Shown here: piece after piece, positions 43,090-51,834 of the stretch
Layout of the letters: each line of letters starts with the position of its first letter
How positions within the stretch are numbered: the first letter of the stretch is position 1
Source: Rhizobium sp. NZLR1
GTDB taxonomy: Bacteria; Pseudomonadota; Alphaproteobacteria; Rhizobiales; Rhizobiaceae
Assembly: GCF_017357385.1 (NCBI RefSeq)
Contig: NZ_CP071633.1
Coordinates: forward strand, 744,001-808,000
Direction of reading: 5' to 3'
Length of the DNA stretch: 64,000 nt
Translations under genes and position numbers: made by a program
The notes under the pieces: model-generated
What the model was told of the DNA's origin: nothing
What the model saw: the letters and a program-made list of their open reading frames with translations, nothing else
Databases searched by the model: none

Positions 43090-44165
43090 TTCAAGCCTTT
43101 GGGATTCTGAGGCCTTCCGACAGGTTCTTGACGCGGCGGCGCGACGCTGCGGCGCAGGACGAGATGGCATCCGAGTTCCAGGCGATGGGCCGGGCGCTGC
43201 GGGTCGTTGGCGATCAGCCTTTGTTCGATGAGTGCCAGTGCGGCGGCGCCGAGCTTGTCGGTAGGAACGCTGACCGTTGAAAGCGGCGGACGGCTGAATT
43301 CGCCGGGGACGATATCGTCGAAGCCCAGCACAGAGATCGCTTCCGGCACGCCTATGTCGCGATCGGCCAATGCCTTCAGGCAGCCGAGCGCCAGATTGTC
43401 GGCCGCGCAGAAGACGGCGGTCGCCCCTTTCAGCGTAGGATCGCGGTCGAGCAACGCATTGATGGCAGCCTCGCCGTGTCTCGGCTCATATCCCTCGGCC
43501 TCCAGAATCATATCGTCCGGCACGGGAAGCTGGGCGGCGAAATAGGCATCGGAAAAGCCGTCATATCTCCGCTGGATCGTCGTGCGGCCCTTCCAGGTCA
43601 GGTGCAGGATGCGGCGATGCCCGAGCGCCAGCAAGTGCGCGATGCCGAGCCTTGCTCCGAAGCGGTTTTCGGGTGTCACCGTATCGACCAGCATAGCGGG
43701 ATCCTCGCCGTTGACGATGACGACCGGCATGTCAGGGGAGGCGAGGCTGCGGATGAGTTCCGGCTGATCGTCGTTCAGGACCACGATGCCGTCGGCACGC
43801 TCCGAAAGCGCGATCTGCCTGACATGAGCGCCGTCGATGCGCCGTCCGGTGCTGACGAAGGGTACGATCCGGATGCCGCGACGCTCGCACTCCCTTCGAA
43901 GACCGTTGAGGATCGTCCAGCTCACTAGGTTAAGGTCGCTCTCCGGCGCGGCATCATCGGGAATGGCGAGAAGCAGAACGCGCAGCGCCGCAATCGTCGC
44001 CTTCTTTCGCCGGCGGTCGAGGTAACCCAAGCGTTTGGCCGAATCCAGAACCCGTTCGCGCACTTCTATCGTCAGCGGCGCGGTTCCGTTCAGAGCGTGC
44101 GAGGCCGTGCTCAGCGATACATCAGCGTCGCGCGCGACATCCTTGAGATTGACTTTGCGTTCCAC
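43086..44165 (-). CDS. LacI-family transcriptional regulator
   Basis: A 359-residue repressor with N-terminal VNLKDVARDADVSLSTASHAL, hinge LDSAKRLGYLDRRRKK and a periplasmic-binding-type effector domain (LRREC.RRGIRIVPFVS, LALGHRRILHLTWKGR, AVFCAADNLALGCLKAL). No ATG is available; GTG 44165 is chosen because HTH homology begins two codons later and GGA lies upstream, with a TTG at 44207 as alternative. It could recognise the ATGAAAA-N2-TTTTCAT operators of the pectin cluster, but most LacI sites have a CG centre, so the assignment is open. Confidence 0.88.
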   Translation of the reverse strand: MERKVNLKDVARDADVSLSTASHALNGTAPLTIEVRERVLDSAKRLGYLDRRRKKATIAALRVLLLAIPDDAAPESDLNLVSWTILNGLRRECERRGIRIVPFVSTGRRIDGAHVRQIALSERADGIVVLNDDQPELIRSLASPDMPVVIVNGEDPAMLVDTVTPENRFGARLGIAHLLALGHRRILHLTWKGRTTIQRRYDGFSDAYFAAQLPVPDDMILEAEGYEPRHGEAAINALLDRDPTLKGATAVFCAADNLALGCLKALADRDIGVPEAISVLGFDDIVPGEFSRPPLSTVSVPTDKLGAAALALIEQRLIANDPQRPAHRLELGCHLVLRRSVAPPRQEPVGRPQNPKGLN

Positions 44166-44341
44166 TTTATTCCGTCGCGAATTGAGGTCGTGCCTTCGAA
44201 GGCACAAGCTAACTCGATGTTTTCACATAAAAACTTCAGAAAATCTACGTGCGCTGCAGCCTATTTTTCCTCTTTCGGCGAAAACCGGCCGCAGCGCTGC
44301 CGCAAATGAGCGATGATCGCGGGCGCTGGAACCATTGGCGA

Positions 44342-44974
44342 TCAGTGAGGCTTGGCGAGCAAGCCGTTGAACAGCAGGTCGAAATAGGTCCGCAGGAAGG
44401 CCTCCTTGTTGGGAGTGGGCACGCGGCGGTCGTCGAATATCAGTCGCAGTACCGTCGTCGTCAGGATGGGCGCGACCACGATGTCGGAAAATTCCACCGG
44501 AACCTGACGAAACTCCCCCGAGGCCATGCCCTCCAGAATGAGAGCGTCGATCTTGGCGATGATCGGCGCAATGAACTGATCGTGGTGGCGATCGATCAGG
44601 TCGGGAAAGCGCTGTCCCTCCGAAATGACGAGTCGCGTTAACTCGCGCGTCGCGCGGTCCTCGGGAATTTGCTCGTAGAAGAGTCCCAGAATTGAAACCA
44701 GTCTGTCGGTAGCGCTGCCGCTGAGCCGATCGGCGATCACGACCAGTTCCTGAAACGGCACGGAGAAGTGGTTGATCATCGCTTCGAATAGCTTTTCCTT
44801 GGTTTCGAAATAGACGTAGACCGTGCCCTTGGTGACGCCGACCCGCTCGGCGATGTCTTCGACCCTCGTTCCGGCAAAACCGCTTCTGACGAATTCCTCG
44901 AAAGCGGCATCCAGGATCTGGATGGGTCGCAGCGCTTTCTGTTCTGCGCGTGTGAGTTTCTTCTGAGCTGCCAT
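44342..44974 (-). CDS. TetR-family transcriptional regulator of the RND pump
   Basis: A 210-residue repressor. The N-terminal DNA-binding domain contains ILDAAFEEFVRSGFAGTRVE, IAERVGVTKGTVYVYFETKE and KLFEAMI, and the rest is an all-helical ligand domain with a C-terminal TetR_C-like end (VVAPILTTTVLRLIFDD). The ATG at 44974 has GGAAGG upstream. It diverges from the adaptor gene at 45087, with a palindromic operator between, so it should repress the pump until a toxic compound binds. Confidence 0.92.
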   Translation of the reverse strand: MAAQKKLTRAEQKALRPIQILDAAFEEFVRSGFAGTRVEDIAERVGVTKGTVYVYFETKEKLFEAMINHFSVPFQELVVIADRLSGSATDRLVSILGLFYEQIPEDRATRELTRLVISEGQRFPDLIDRHHDQFIAPIIAKIDALILEGMASGEFRQVPVEFSDIVVAPILTTTVLRLIFDDRRVPTPNKEAFLRTYFDLLFNGLLAKPH

Positions 44975-45028
44975 TTTTCTCGCCTTCCTTTGTCGTGCGC
45001 GCCCTCGTTCCCTCCGGCGCAAAGTTTC

Positions 45029-45056
45029 ATTGACTAATGCGTCAGTCAATTATATA
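45029..45056. promoter_or_regulatory. TetR operator overlapping the pump promoter
   Basis: ATTGACT (45029-45035) and AGTCAAT (45044-45050) are perfect inverted arms eight bases apart. TTGACT can serve as -35 and TATATA (45051-45056) as -10 for the rightward pump operon, with 15-base spacing, so a bound dimer would block RNA polymerase. Confidence 0.75.
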
Positions 45057-45086
45057 GGAGCTGCCGTTGAGAGCAAGAGGTCTATT

Positions 45087-46160
45087 ATGAGAACCATTCA
45101 GGTCGCCGCAGCGATCGTATGCGCCATCGGTCTCGGGTCATGCAGTGATGACAGCCGACCGGCCGGACCAACCCCGCGGCAGGTCGGTGTTGTCGTCGCC
45201 AAGCCTGAGCCGCTGGTCCAGGGCGGTGCGATCACGGGAGAAGTCCGCGCCCGCGTTCAGACCGATCTGTCCTTCCGCGTCAGCGGCAAGATCGTCGAAC
45301 GGCTGGTGGAAATCGGGCAGTCCGTGAAGGCGGGTCAGCTTTTGGCCCGCATCGATCCGGAAGAGCAGAAGGCCGATCTGGACGTGGCGGCGGCCAATCT
45401 TCAGTCGGCGCAAGCGCAGCAGACCCAGGCGCAGCTGGCATTCGATCGCCAGCAGAGCCTGTTTCGAACGCAGGTGACGACCCGCGCTGCGCTCGATCAG
45501 GCGCAGGAGGCGCTTCTGACGGCCCGGGCATCGACGAAGTCGGCGCAGGCGCTTTTCGAAACCGCCCAGGACACCCTGTCCTACACCGAGCTGAAGGCGG
45601 ACGTCGACGGGGTGATCACCGCCCGCAATGCCGAGGTCGGGCAGGTGGCGCAGGCCGCTCAGGTCGTCTTCACCCTTGCTCATGACGGCGACCGGGACGC
45701 CGTCTTCGAGGTGGTCGAAAGCGCCTTCCTGCGCCCGATCGCAGGCGACGGGACCGTGGCCCTCCTTTCGGACCCGACGCAAAAGATCACGGCGAAGGTT
45801 CGCGAGATTTCGCCGACGATCGATTCCTCCACCGGCACCATCAAGGTCAAGGTCGCGATCTCGAGCGACGCTCCCATTCCGCTGGGCGCTCCCGTCGTCG
45901 GAAGATTCAATTACGTCTCCCAGGACGTCATCCAGCTTCCCTGGTCGGCAATGACCGCCAAGGACGGCAAGCCAGCCGTCTGGATAGCCGATCCCGCATC
46001 GTCAGAGGTCTCTGTGCGGGCCGTCGATGTCACCGGCTACGAGACCGGCAGCTTTATCGTGAAATCGGGCGTGTCGGCAGGAGAGGTCGTGGTGACTGAA
46101 GGAACAAAGTTCCTCAGGCCCGGTGAAATCGTTTCTTATGTCAAGGAAGCTTCCAAGTGA
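45087..46160 (+). CDS. RND efflux periplasmic adaptor lipoprotein, first copy
   Basis: A 357-residue membrane-fusion protein of the HlyD/AcrA family. A lipoprotein signal (AAAIVCAIGLGSC) puts the acyl-Cys near residue 19. The biotinyl-lipoyl-like half motif VSGKIVERLVEIGQSVKAGQLLARID leads into an alpha-hairpin (AAANLQSAQAQQTQAQLAFDR) and LKADVDGVITARNAEVGQVV-like second half, then beta-barrel and membrane-proximal domains. The ATG has AGAGG upstream. It overlaps the second adaptor gene by four bases (GTGA). Together with 46157 and 47239 it resembles the TriABC type of pump with two different adaptors. Confidence 0.92.
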   Translation: MRTIQVAAAIVCAIGLGSCSDDSRPAGPTPRQVGVVVAKPEPLVQGGAITGEVRARVQTDLSFRVSGKIVERLVEIGQSVKAGQLLARIDPEEQKADLDVAAANLQSAQAQQTQAQLAFDRQQSLFRTQVTTRAALDQAQEALLTARASTKSAQALFETAQDTLSYTELKADVDGVITARNAEVGQVAQAAQVVFTLAHDGDRDAVFEVVESAFLRPIAGDGTVALLSDPTQKITAKVREISPTIDSSTGTIKVKVAISSDAPIPLGAPVVGRFNYVSQDVIQLPWSAMTAKDGKPAVWIADPASSEVSVRAVDVTGYETGSFIVKSGVSAGEVVVTEGTKFLRPGEIVSYVKEASK

Positions 46161-47242
46161 GTATTCGTCCCAAGATAGTCGCATTAATGATGGGTACGGC
46201 CCTGATCTCCTCCTGCACGCGGCAAGAGGATAACAACGAAGAAGCGCCGCGTCCCGTGCTGTCGATGACAGTCACGCAGACGCCTGCCACCAGTCTCAGC
46301 CTGACCGGTACAGTCGAGCCGAAGCTCGAGACCGAGCTCGGCTTTAGGATTCTCGGGCGGATGATCGCCCGCAACGTCAATGTCGGAGATGTCGTCAAGA
46401 AGGGCGGTGTCGTCGCAGCCATCGATCCGCTGGCGCTGGAGCTTGCCGTGCGCAGCTCCCAGTCCGATGTGGAAAACAGCGACGCCCAGTTGAGGAACGC
46501 GGTGACCACCGAGCAGCGCCAGCGCGCGCTGGTGGAATCGCGCTCCGGTACCGAAGCCTCGCTCGAAGAGGCCGAGCTGGCGAGACGATCGGCCTCGGCC
46601 GCGGTCGCCAAGGCGCAGGCCAATCTCGACAAGGCCAATGAGCAGCTCGGCTATGCGCAGCTTCGCGCGGAATTCGACGGTGTGGTGACGGCGGCCTCGG
46701 CCGAGGTCGGGCAGGTGGTATCAGCCGGCCAGACGGTCGTGACCATCGCGCGGCCGGACAAGCGCGACGCCGTGGTCGACGTGCCGCAGGGCACTGCCCA
46801 GAAACTGAAGATCGGCGCGCCCTTCGAAGTGACGCTGCAGCTCGATCCCGCAATTCGTGCGTCAGGGGTCGTGCGCGAGATCGCGCCGGAGGCGGACGCC
46901 TCCACTCGCACGAGCCGAACGAAGATCGCGCTTACCGATCCGCCGGAGGCCTTCAGGCTCGGTGCCGTTATATCAGCCTCGGCCACCATTGCCGCCGATC
47001 TGGAGATCGTGCTGCCGTCTTCGGCAATCCTTGCCGGCGCCGAGGGCCCGAGCGTCTGGATCGTCGACGTGCCCGGCAAGAAGGTATCGCTGCGCCGCGT
47101 GAAGATTGACGGCGACGTCGTCGAAGGCGGCAGCGTCCGCATCGCAGAGGGGCTTGCCCCCGGAGACAGGGTGGCCGTGGCAGGCGTGCATAAACTTGAA
47201 GATGGCCAGGCCATCAGGATCGACCAGGAGATCAGCCAGTGA
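46157..47242 (+). CDS. RND efflux periplasmic adaptor lipoprotein, second copy
   Basis: A 361-residue membrane-fusion protein paralogous to its neighbour. Lipobox region ALISSCTRQ gives a lipidated Cys near residue 17. FRILGRMIARNVNVGDVVKKGG and LRAEFDGVVTAASAEVGQVV form the lipoyl-type domain, joined by a helical hairpin. The GTG start overlaps the first adaptor stop (GTGA), and its own stop overlaps the pump start in the same way, so all three products are translationally coupled. It should form a mixed adaptor ring with the first copy, as TriA and TriB do in Pseudomonas (family knowledge). Confidence 0.92.
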   Translation: MSIRPKIVALMMGTALISSCTRQEDNNEEAPRPVLSMTVTQTPATSLSLTGTVEPKLETELGFRILGRMIARNVNVGDVVKKGGVVAAIDPLALELAVRSSQSDVENSDAQLRNAVTTEQRQRALVESRSGTEASLEEAELARRSASAAVAKAQANLDKANEQLGYAQLRAEFDGVVTAASAEVGQVVSAGQTVVTIARPDKRDAVVDVPQGTAQKLKIGAPFEVTLQLDPAIRASGVVREIAPEADASTRTSRTKIALTDPPEAFRLGAVISASATIAADLEIVLPSSAILAGAEGPSVWIVDVPGKKVSLRRVKIDGDVVEGGSVRIAEGLAPGDRVAVAGVHKLEDGQAIRIDQEISQ

Positions 47243-50200
47243 AGTCCTTCAACCTTTCCGACTGGGCGCTCAAACACCGTTCGCTCGTCTGGTACTTCAT
47301 GATCGTCTTCATTCTCGCCGGCGCCTTCTCCTATTTGAACCTCGGCCGCGAGGAAGACCCGAACTTCACGATCAAGACAATGGTGATTACGGCGCAGTGG
47401 CCCGGCGCTTCCGCCGAAGAGATAACGCGGCAGGTGACGGACAGGATCGAAAAGAAGCTTCAGGAATTGGAGTCGCTTGACTACACCAAGAGTGAGACCG
47501 TCGCTGGCCAGACGACCGTCTTCGTCGAACTGCTGCCGACCACCAAGGCTGGGGATGTCGCGCCGACCTGGCTGCGCATCCGCAACATGATCGCCGACAT
47601 TAAGGGAGATTTTCCGAGCGGTGTCGTCGGACCTTTCTTCAACGATCGCTTCGGCGACGTGTTCGGAAACATCTACGCCTTCACGAGCGATGGGCTGACC
47701 CAGCGGCAGCTTCGCGACCTCGTGGAAAACGCCCGCTCCGAGGTTCTGACCGTGCCCAATGTCGGCAAGGTCGATGTGGTCGGCGCTCAGGATGAAGCGA
47801 TTTACCTCGAATTCTCCACGCGCCAGATCGCAGCACTCGGCATCGACCAGCAGTCGGTGATCAGCACCCTGCAGGCGCAGAACGCCGTTACCCAGTCCGG
47901 CTTTGTCGATGCCGGGCCGGAGCGTATCGCCTTGCGGGTGAGCGGACAGTTCACCTCCGAGGAAAGCCTGCGGTCGATCAACCTTCGCATCAACGACCGC
48001 TTCTTTCCGCTGACCGACGTCGCCACGATCAAGCGCGGTTATGTCGATCCGCCGTCGGCGCTGTTCCGCTTCAATGGCGAACCGGCGATCGGACTTGCGA
48101 TCGGCATGAAGCAGGGCGCCAATCTGCTGGAGTTCGGCGAGGCGCTGGACGCGCAGATGAAACGTATCGTTGCCGATCTTCCGATCGGCGTCGATGTCCA
48201 CCGCGTTTCCGATCAGCCGGCCGTCGTCGACGAAGCGGTTTCGGGCTTCACCCGCGCGCTCTTCGAAGCGATCGCTATCGTGCTTGTCATCAGTTTCATC
48301 AGCCTCGGCTTGCGCGCCGGCATGGTGGTGGCGATTTCCATCCCTCTTGTGCTCGCCATCACCTTCGTGGTGATGGAATATTCCGGCATCTCGCTGCAGC
48401 GTATTTCGCTCGGCGCGCTCATCATTGCGCTCGGACTGCTCGTCGACGACGCCATGATTGCCGTAGAGATGATGGTGGCCCGTCTGGAAGCGGGCGACGA
48501 TCTCAAGAAAGCCGCCACTTACGTCTATACATCGACGGCTTTTCCGATGCTGACGGGAACGCTCGTCACCGTCGCGGGCTTCATTCCCGTTGGTCTCAAC
48601 AACAGCGCCGCAGGCGAATTCACTTTCACGCTTTTCGTGGTCATCGCGGTTTCGCTGGTTGTCTCCTGGATCGTGGCGGTGCTGTTCACGCCGCTTCTCG
48701 GCGTCACCATCCTGCCGAAGACCATGAAGTCGCATCACGAGAAGAAGGGCCGCTTCGCCTCCTTCTTCTCCTGGCTTCTGGGGCTGGCGATGGGCTGGCG
48801 CTGGATCACCATCGCGCTCACCGTCGCCGTGTTCGGCCTCTCGGTCGTCGGCATGGGGCTGGTGCAGCAGCAGTTCTTCCCGAACTCGGACAGGACCGAG
48901 CTCGTCGTCGACTGGAACCTGCCGCACAACAGCTCGATCGCCGAGACCAACAGGCAGATGGCCAAGTTCGAAAAGGAGATGCTGGCCGGCAACAAGGACA
49001 TCGATCACTGGACCACTTATGTCGGCCAGGGCGCGCCGCGCTTCATCCTCTCCTTCGATGTGCAGACGCCTGATGTCTCGTTCGGACAGACGGTGATCGT
49101 CACCAAGGGGCTTGACGTGCGCGACAAGGTGCGGGCGGACCTGCAGGGCTATCTGACGAAAACCTTTCCCGGCACCGACGCCTTCGTCAAGCTCCTCGAT
49201 ATCGGCCCTCCGGTGGGCAAGCCGGTCCAGTACCGGGTCAGCGGCCCCGATATCCAAAAGGTGCGTGACATCTCCCAGCAATTTGCCGGCATCGTCGGTA
49301 CGCATCCGCTTCTCGCCAACATGGTCCTGGACTGGAACGAGCCCTCCCGCGTCGTCAAGGTCGATGTGCTGCAGGACAAGGCGCGCCAACTCGGCGTCTC
49401 CTCCGAGGATATCGCCACCGCCATTAACGGCATCGTCGAAGGCTCGACGGCGACGCAGATCCGCGACGACATCTACCTGGTCAATGTCATCGGGCGGGCC
49501 AGGGCATCGGAGCGCGGTTCCATCCAGACGCTGCAGAACCTTCAACTTTCCACCTCCAACGGCAAGGTCGTGCCGCTCTCAGCCGTCGCCAATTTCCGCT
49601 ACGAGCTCGAGCAACCGACGATCTGGCGTCGCGACCGGCAGCCCACCATCACGCTCAAGGCAGCCGTTATCGGCTCGACGCAGCCGGCCACGATCGTCGA
49701 CCAGTTGAAGCCGAAGGTGGAAGAATTCCAGAAGAGCCTGCCCGTGGGATACAAGGTGGAAATCGGCGGCGCGGTCGAATCCAGCGCCGAGGCGCAAGGG
49801 CCGATCGCGGCGGTCGCTCCGATGATGCTGTTCGTAATGGCGACGATCCTGATGATCCAGCTGCAGAGCTTCAGCCGCCTGTTCCTGGTCTTTGCGGTGG
49901 CTCCGACGGCTCTAATCGGTGTGGTTGCGGCGCTGTTGCTGAGCCATGCGCCGATGGGCTTCGTCGCCATCCTCGGCGTGCTGGCGCTGATCGGCATCCT
50001 GATCCGCAACTCCGTCATCCTCGTCGTGCAGATAGAGCATCTGCGCGCCGAAGGTGTCCCGGCCTGGCAGGCCGTCATCGAGGCGACCGAACATCGCATG
50101 CGGCCGATCATGCTGACGGCAGCGGCCGCCACCCTCGCGCTGATCCCGATCTCGCGCGAGATATTCTGGGGACCGATGGCTTACGCCATGATGGGCGGCA

Positions 50201-50310
50201 TCGTCGTCGGAACCGCGCTCACCCTGCTGTTCCTGCCGGCGCTCTACGTCGCGTGGTTCAGGATCCCGAGGGATGAAGGCGCCCAGGCCGGTGCCGCGGC
50301 AGAGGCGTGA
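47239..50310 (+). CDS. RND multidrug efflux pump (AcrB/TriC-like)
   Basis: A 1023-residue inner-membrane proton-driven exporter, full length for the HAE1/RND family. The N-terminal GREEDPNFTIKTMVITAQWPGAS-like start, the first helix, two large periplasmic loops and twelve membrane helices are apparent. The proton-relay helix region ALIIALGLLVDDAMIAVEMM has the paired Asp residues of AcrB-like pumps, and IGILIRNSVILVVQ and AAAATLALIPISREIFWGPM are in the second half. No outer-membrane channel gene is adjacent, so a shared TolC-type channel is needed. Regulated by the TetR protein at 44342. Confidence 0.95.
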   Translation: MKSFNLSDWALKHRSLVWYFMIVFILAGAFSYLNLGREEDPNFTIKTMVITAQWPGASAEEITRQVTDRIEKKLQELESLDYTKSETVAGQTTVFVELLPTTKAGDVAPTWLRIRNMIADIKGDFPSGVVGPFFNDRFGDVFGNIYAFTSDGLTQRQLRDLVENARSEVLTVPNVGKVDVVGAQDEAIYLEFSTRQIAALGIDQQSVISTLQAQNAVTQSGFVDAGPERIALRVSGQFTSEESLRSINLRINDRFFPLTDVATIKRGYVDPPSALFRFNGEPAIGLAIGMKQGANLLEFGEALDAQMKRIVADLPIGVDVHRVSDQPAVVDEAVSGFTRALFEAIAIVLVISFISLGLRAGMVVAISIPLVLAITFVVMEYSGISLQRISLGALIIALGLLVDDAMIAVEMMVARLEAGDDLKKAATYVYTSTAFPMLTGTLVTVAGFIPVGLNNSAAGEFTFTLFVVIAVSLVVSWIVAVLFTPLLGVTILPKTMKSHHEKKGRFASFFSWLLGLAMGWRWITIALTVAVFGLSVVGMGLVQQQFFPNSDRTELVVDWNLPHNSSIAETNRQMAKFEKEMLAGNKDIDHWTTYVGQGAPRFILSFDVQTPDVSFGQTVIVTKGLDVRDKVRADLQGYLTKTFPGTDAFVKLLDIGPPVGKPVQYRVSGPDIQKVRDISQQFAGIVGTHPLLANMVLDWNEPSRVVKVDVLQDKARQLGVSSEDIATAINGIVEGSTATQIRDDIYLVNVIGRARASERGSIQTLQNLQLSTSNGKVVPLSAVANFRYELEQPTIWRRDRQPTITLKAAVIGSTQPATIVDQLKPKVEEFQKSLPVGYKVEIGGAVESSAEAQGPIAAVAPMMLFVMATILMIQLQSFSRLFLVFAVAPTALIGVVAALLLSHAPMGFVAILGVLALIGILIRNSVILVVQIEHLRAEGVPAWQAVIEATEHRMRPIMLTAAAATLALIPISREIFWGPMAYAMMGGIVVGTALTLLFLPALYVAWFRIPRDEGAQAGAAAEA

Positions 50311-50365
50311 GGAAGCTAGTGGCTATTTCATGCCGCCGTGGCTGCAACACGGACTGGAACGCAAT

Positions 50366-50399
50366 GCGTGGGATGGCACAAGCGATTGCCATCCCACGC
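50366..50399. terminator. Thirteen-base-pair hairpin behind the RND pump gene
   Basis: GCGTGGGATGGCA (50366-50378) pairs perfectly with TGCCATCCCACGC (50387-50399) around an eight-base loop. It lies 56 bases past the pump stop and upstream of both plausible starts of the next gene. It probably ends pump transcription, though no T run follows. Confidence 0.7.
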
Positions 50400-50480
50400 G
50401 GGAGCAGGAATCGCACTCCGAGTGACGACATGGGCAAAACCACACTCGTGACCGCCAGCGACCTTTGGAAGAATGGATCG

Positions 50481-51677
50481 ATGGCGGAGCGGCATTCCCG
50501 AGAGGTGTCGAAGGGAACTCCTGCTGGTCCGCCGAGCATCGCTGCGGCCATCACCGTTGGCATCGCCCTGGCGATGCTTGGCGGCTGCGCCACGCGGCCA
50601 TCGCCGGATGTCCTGCAACCCGTGCATCTCGATAAGCCCGTTTCGCTGAACAAGCAGGTTCATGGCGAGAAGGCCCCGGATCGGGTGAGGGTCCTCGCCT
50701 CCACGAATCGAACCCCCGACAGAGTGCGCGGCGGTTTCGGCAGCGCATGGGCCGAGACGCTCACCTATGAGGAGTATGAGTTTTCGGTTCCTCCCGACCG
50801 AAAGGATACCGCGATCACCTATCCGACCGCGACGCCGGATCCCGAGCGGCAATTTGCCGTCATCGAGCGCGAGCAACTGCCGAAGGATGCCTTCGTGCAA
50901 CAGGCGCTCGGTTCCGTGCAGGCCGACGGCACCGTTGGCATCTTCGTGCATGGCTACAACTACAGTTACCAGGAGGCGCTTTACCGCACCGCGCAGATCG
51001 CCGCGGATGCGAATATACCGGGTGCCCCGATTCTGTTCTCCTGGCCTTCGGCCGCGGCGGTCGCCGGCTATGTCGCCGACCGCGATGCGGCCCTGTCTTC
51101 GCGCACCGAACTCGCCTCGCTCGTCACGTCGCTCTCGGCTTCGGGCAAGGTGAAGCGTATTGTCCTTTTCGGACACAGCATGGGCGGGTTTCTGGTCATG
51201 GAAACGGTGCGCCAGCTCAAGCTGCAGCATCGCGACGATGTCATCGGCAAACTGGCGGTGTTGCTTGCCGCCCCCGACATCGATGTCGACGTTTTCCGCG
51301 CCCAGCTGAAGGACGTCGGGCGGATGCCGATCCCGATATCGCTTCTCGTTTCGAAGGACGACCGGGCGCTCGTGGCCTCGAGTTTCATCGCCGGAGAGCG
51401 GCCGCGCGTCGGGCGCCTTGATATCGACGATCCCGTCGTCGAGGAGGCTGCCGTGAAGGAAAGGCTTCGGGTCATCGACATCACGTCGATCCAAGCGTCC
51501 GACGGGCTGGGGCACGACCGCTACGCATCGCTCGCCAGGTTCGGCGCGCAGCTCGCCTCCTTCGAGAGCGGCAGGCGTTCGACCGCTGGTGACGTCGGCG
51601 CTTACGTCTTCGACGCCGCAGGTGCCGCGGTTGCAAGCCCGTTTCGCCTGGCTGGGCGTGTCGTCGGCTCACAGTGA
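50481..51677 (+). CDS. Alpha/beta-hydrolase lipoprotein (DUF900 type)
   Basis: A 398-residue protein whose N-terminus carries a hydrophobic segment and lipobox (IALAMLGGC), so it is probably a lipoprotein in the periplasm. The DUF900 hydrolase core follows: GIFVHGYNYSYQEAL (oxyanion region), FSWPSAAAVAGYVADRDAA, and the nucleophile elbow FGHSMGGFLVME with the catalytic Ser; a DRYASLARF near the end could provide a late acid/His element. The start at 50481 is chosen because the longer reading would include the upstream hairpin; ATG 50430 is the alternative. Substrate unknown. Confidence 0.85.
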   Translation: MAERHSREVSKGTPAGPPSIAAAITVGIALAMLGGCATRPSPDVLQPVHLDKPVSLNKQVHGEKAPDRVRVLASTNRTPDRVRGGFGSAWAETLTYEEYEFSVPPDRKDTAITYPTATPDPERQFAVIEREQLPKDAFVQQALGSVQADGTVGIFVHGYNYSYQEALYRTAQIAADANIPGAPILFSWPSAAAVAGYVADRDAALSSRTELASLVTSLSASGKVKRIVLFGHSMGGFLVMETVRQLKLQHRDDVIGKLAVLLAAPDIDVDVFRAQLKDVGRMPIPISLLVSKDDRALVASSFIAGERPRVGRLDIDDPVVEEAAVKERLRVIDITSIQASDGLGHDRYASLARFGAQLASFESGRRSTAGDVGAYVFDAAGAAVASPFRLAGRVVGSQ

Positions 51678-51739
51678 ACGCTTTCGCCAAGGACCGATCC
51701 GGCTCCGGCGATGGCTAATTCTCAGGCATCGCCAAGAGA

Positions 51740-51775
51740 TGTGCATAATGTGACTATTAAATTGTCAGATGCACA
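51740..51775. promoter_or_regulatory. Nested inverted repeats upstream of the NCS1 transporter gene
   Basis: TGTGCAT (51740-51746) and ATGCACA (51769-51775) flank an inner TGAC/GTCA dyad (51751-51766). AT-rich centre, about 60-95 bases ahead of the ATG at 51835. A likely regulator site. Confidence 0.5.
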
Positions 51776-51834
51776 AAGGAGGAGCAGACTTCCGGCTGTG
51801 GTCGATTTGACCTCAGGGATATGGGAGGGCATTC

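Noticed and set aside
46651..49545. Long open frame (964 codons) on the minus strand opposite the RND pump gene
   Set aside because: It mirrors the codon bias of the pump gene, has low-complexity His/Asp/Arg-rich composition, no domain and no ribosome site; the sense frame is a full RND protein.
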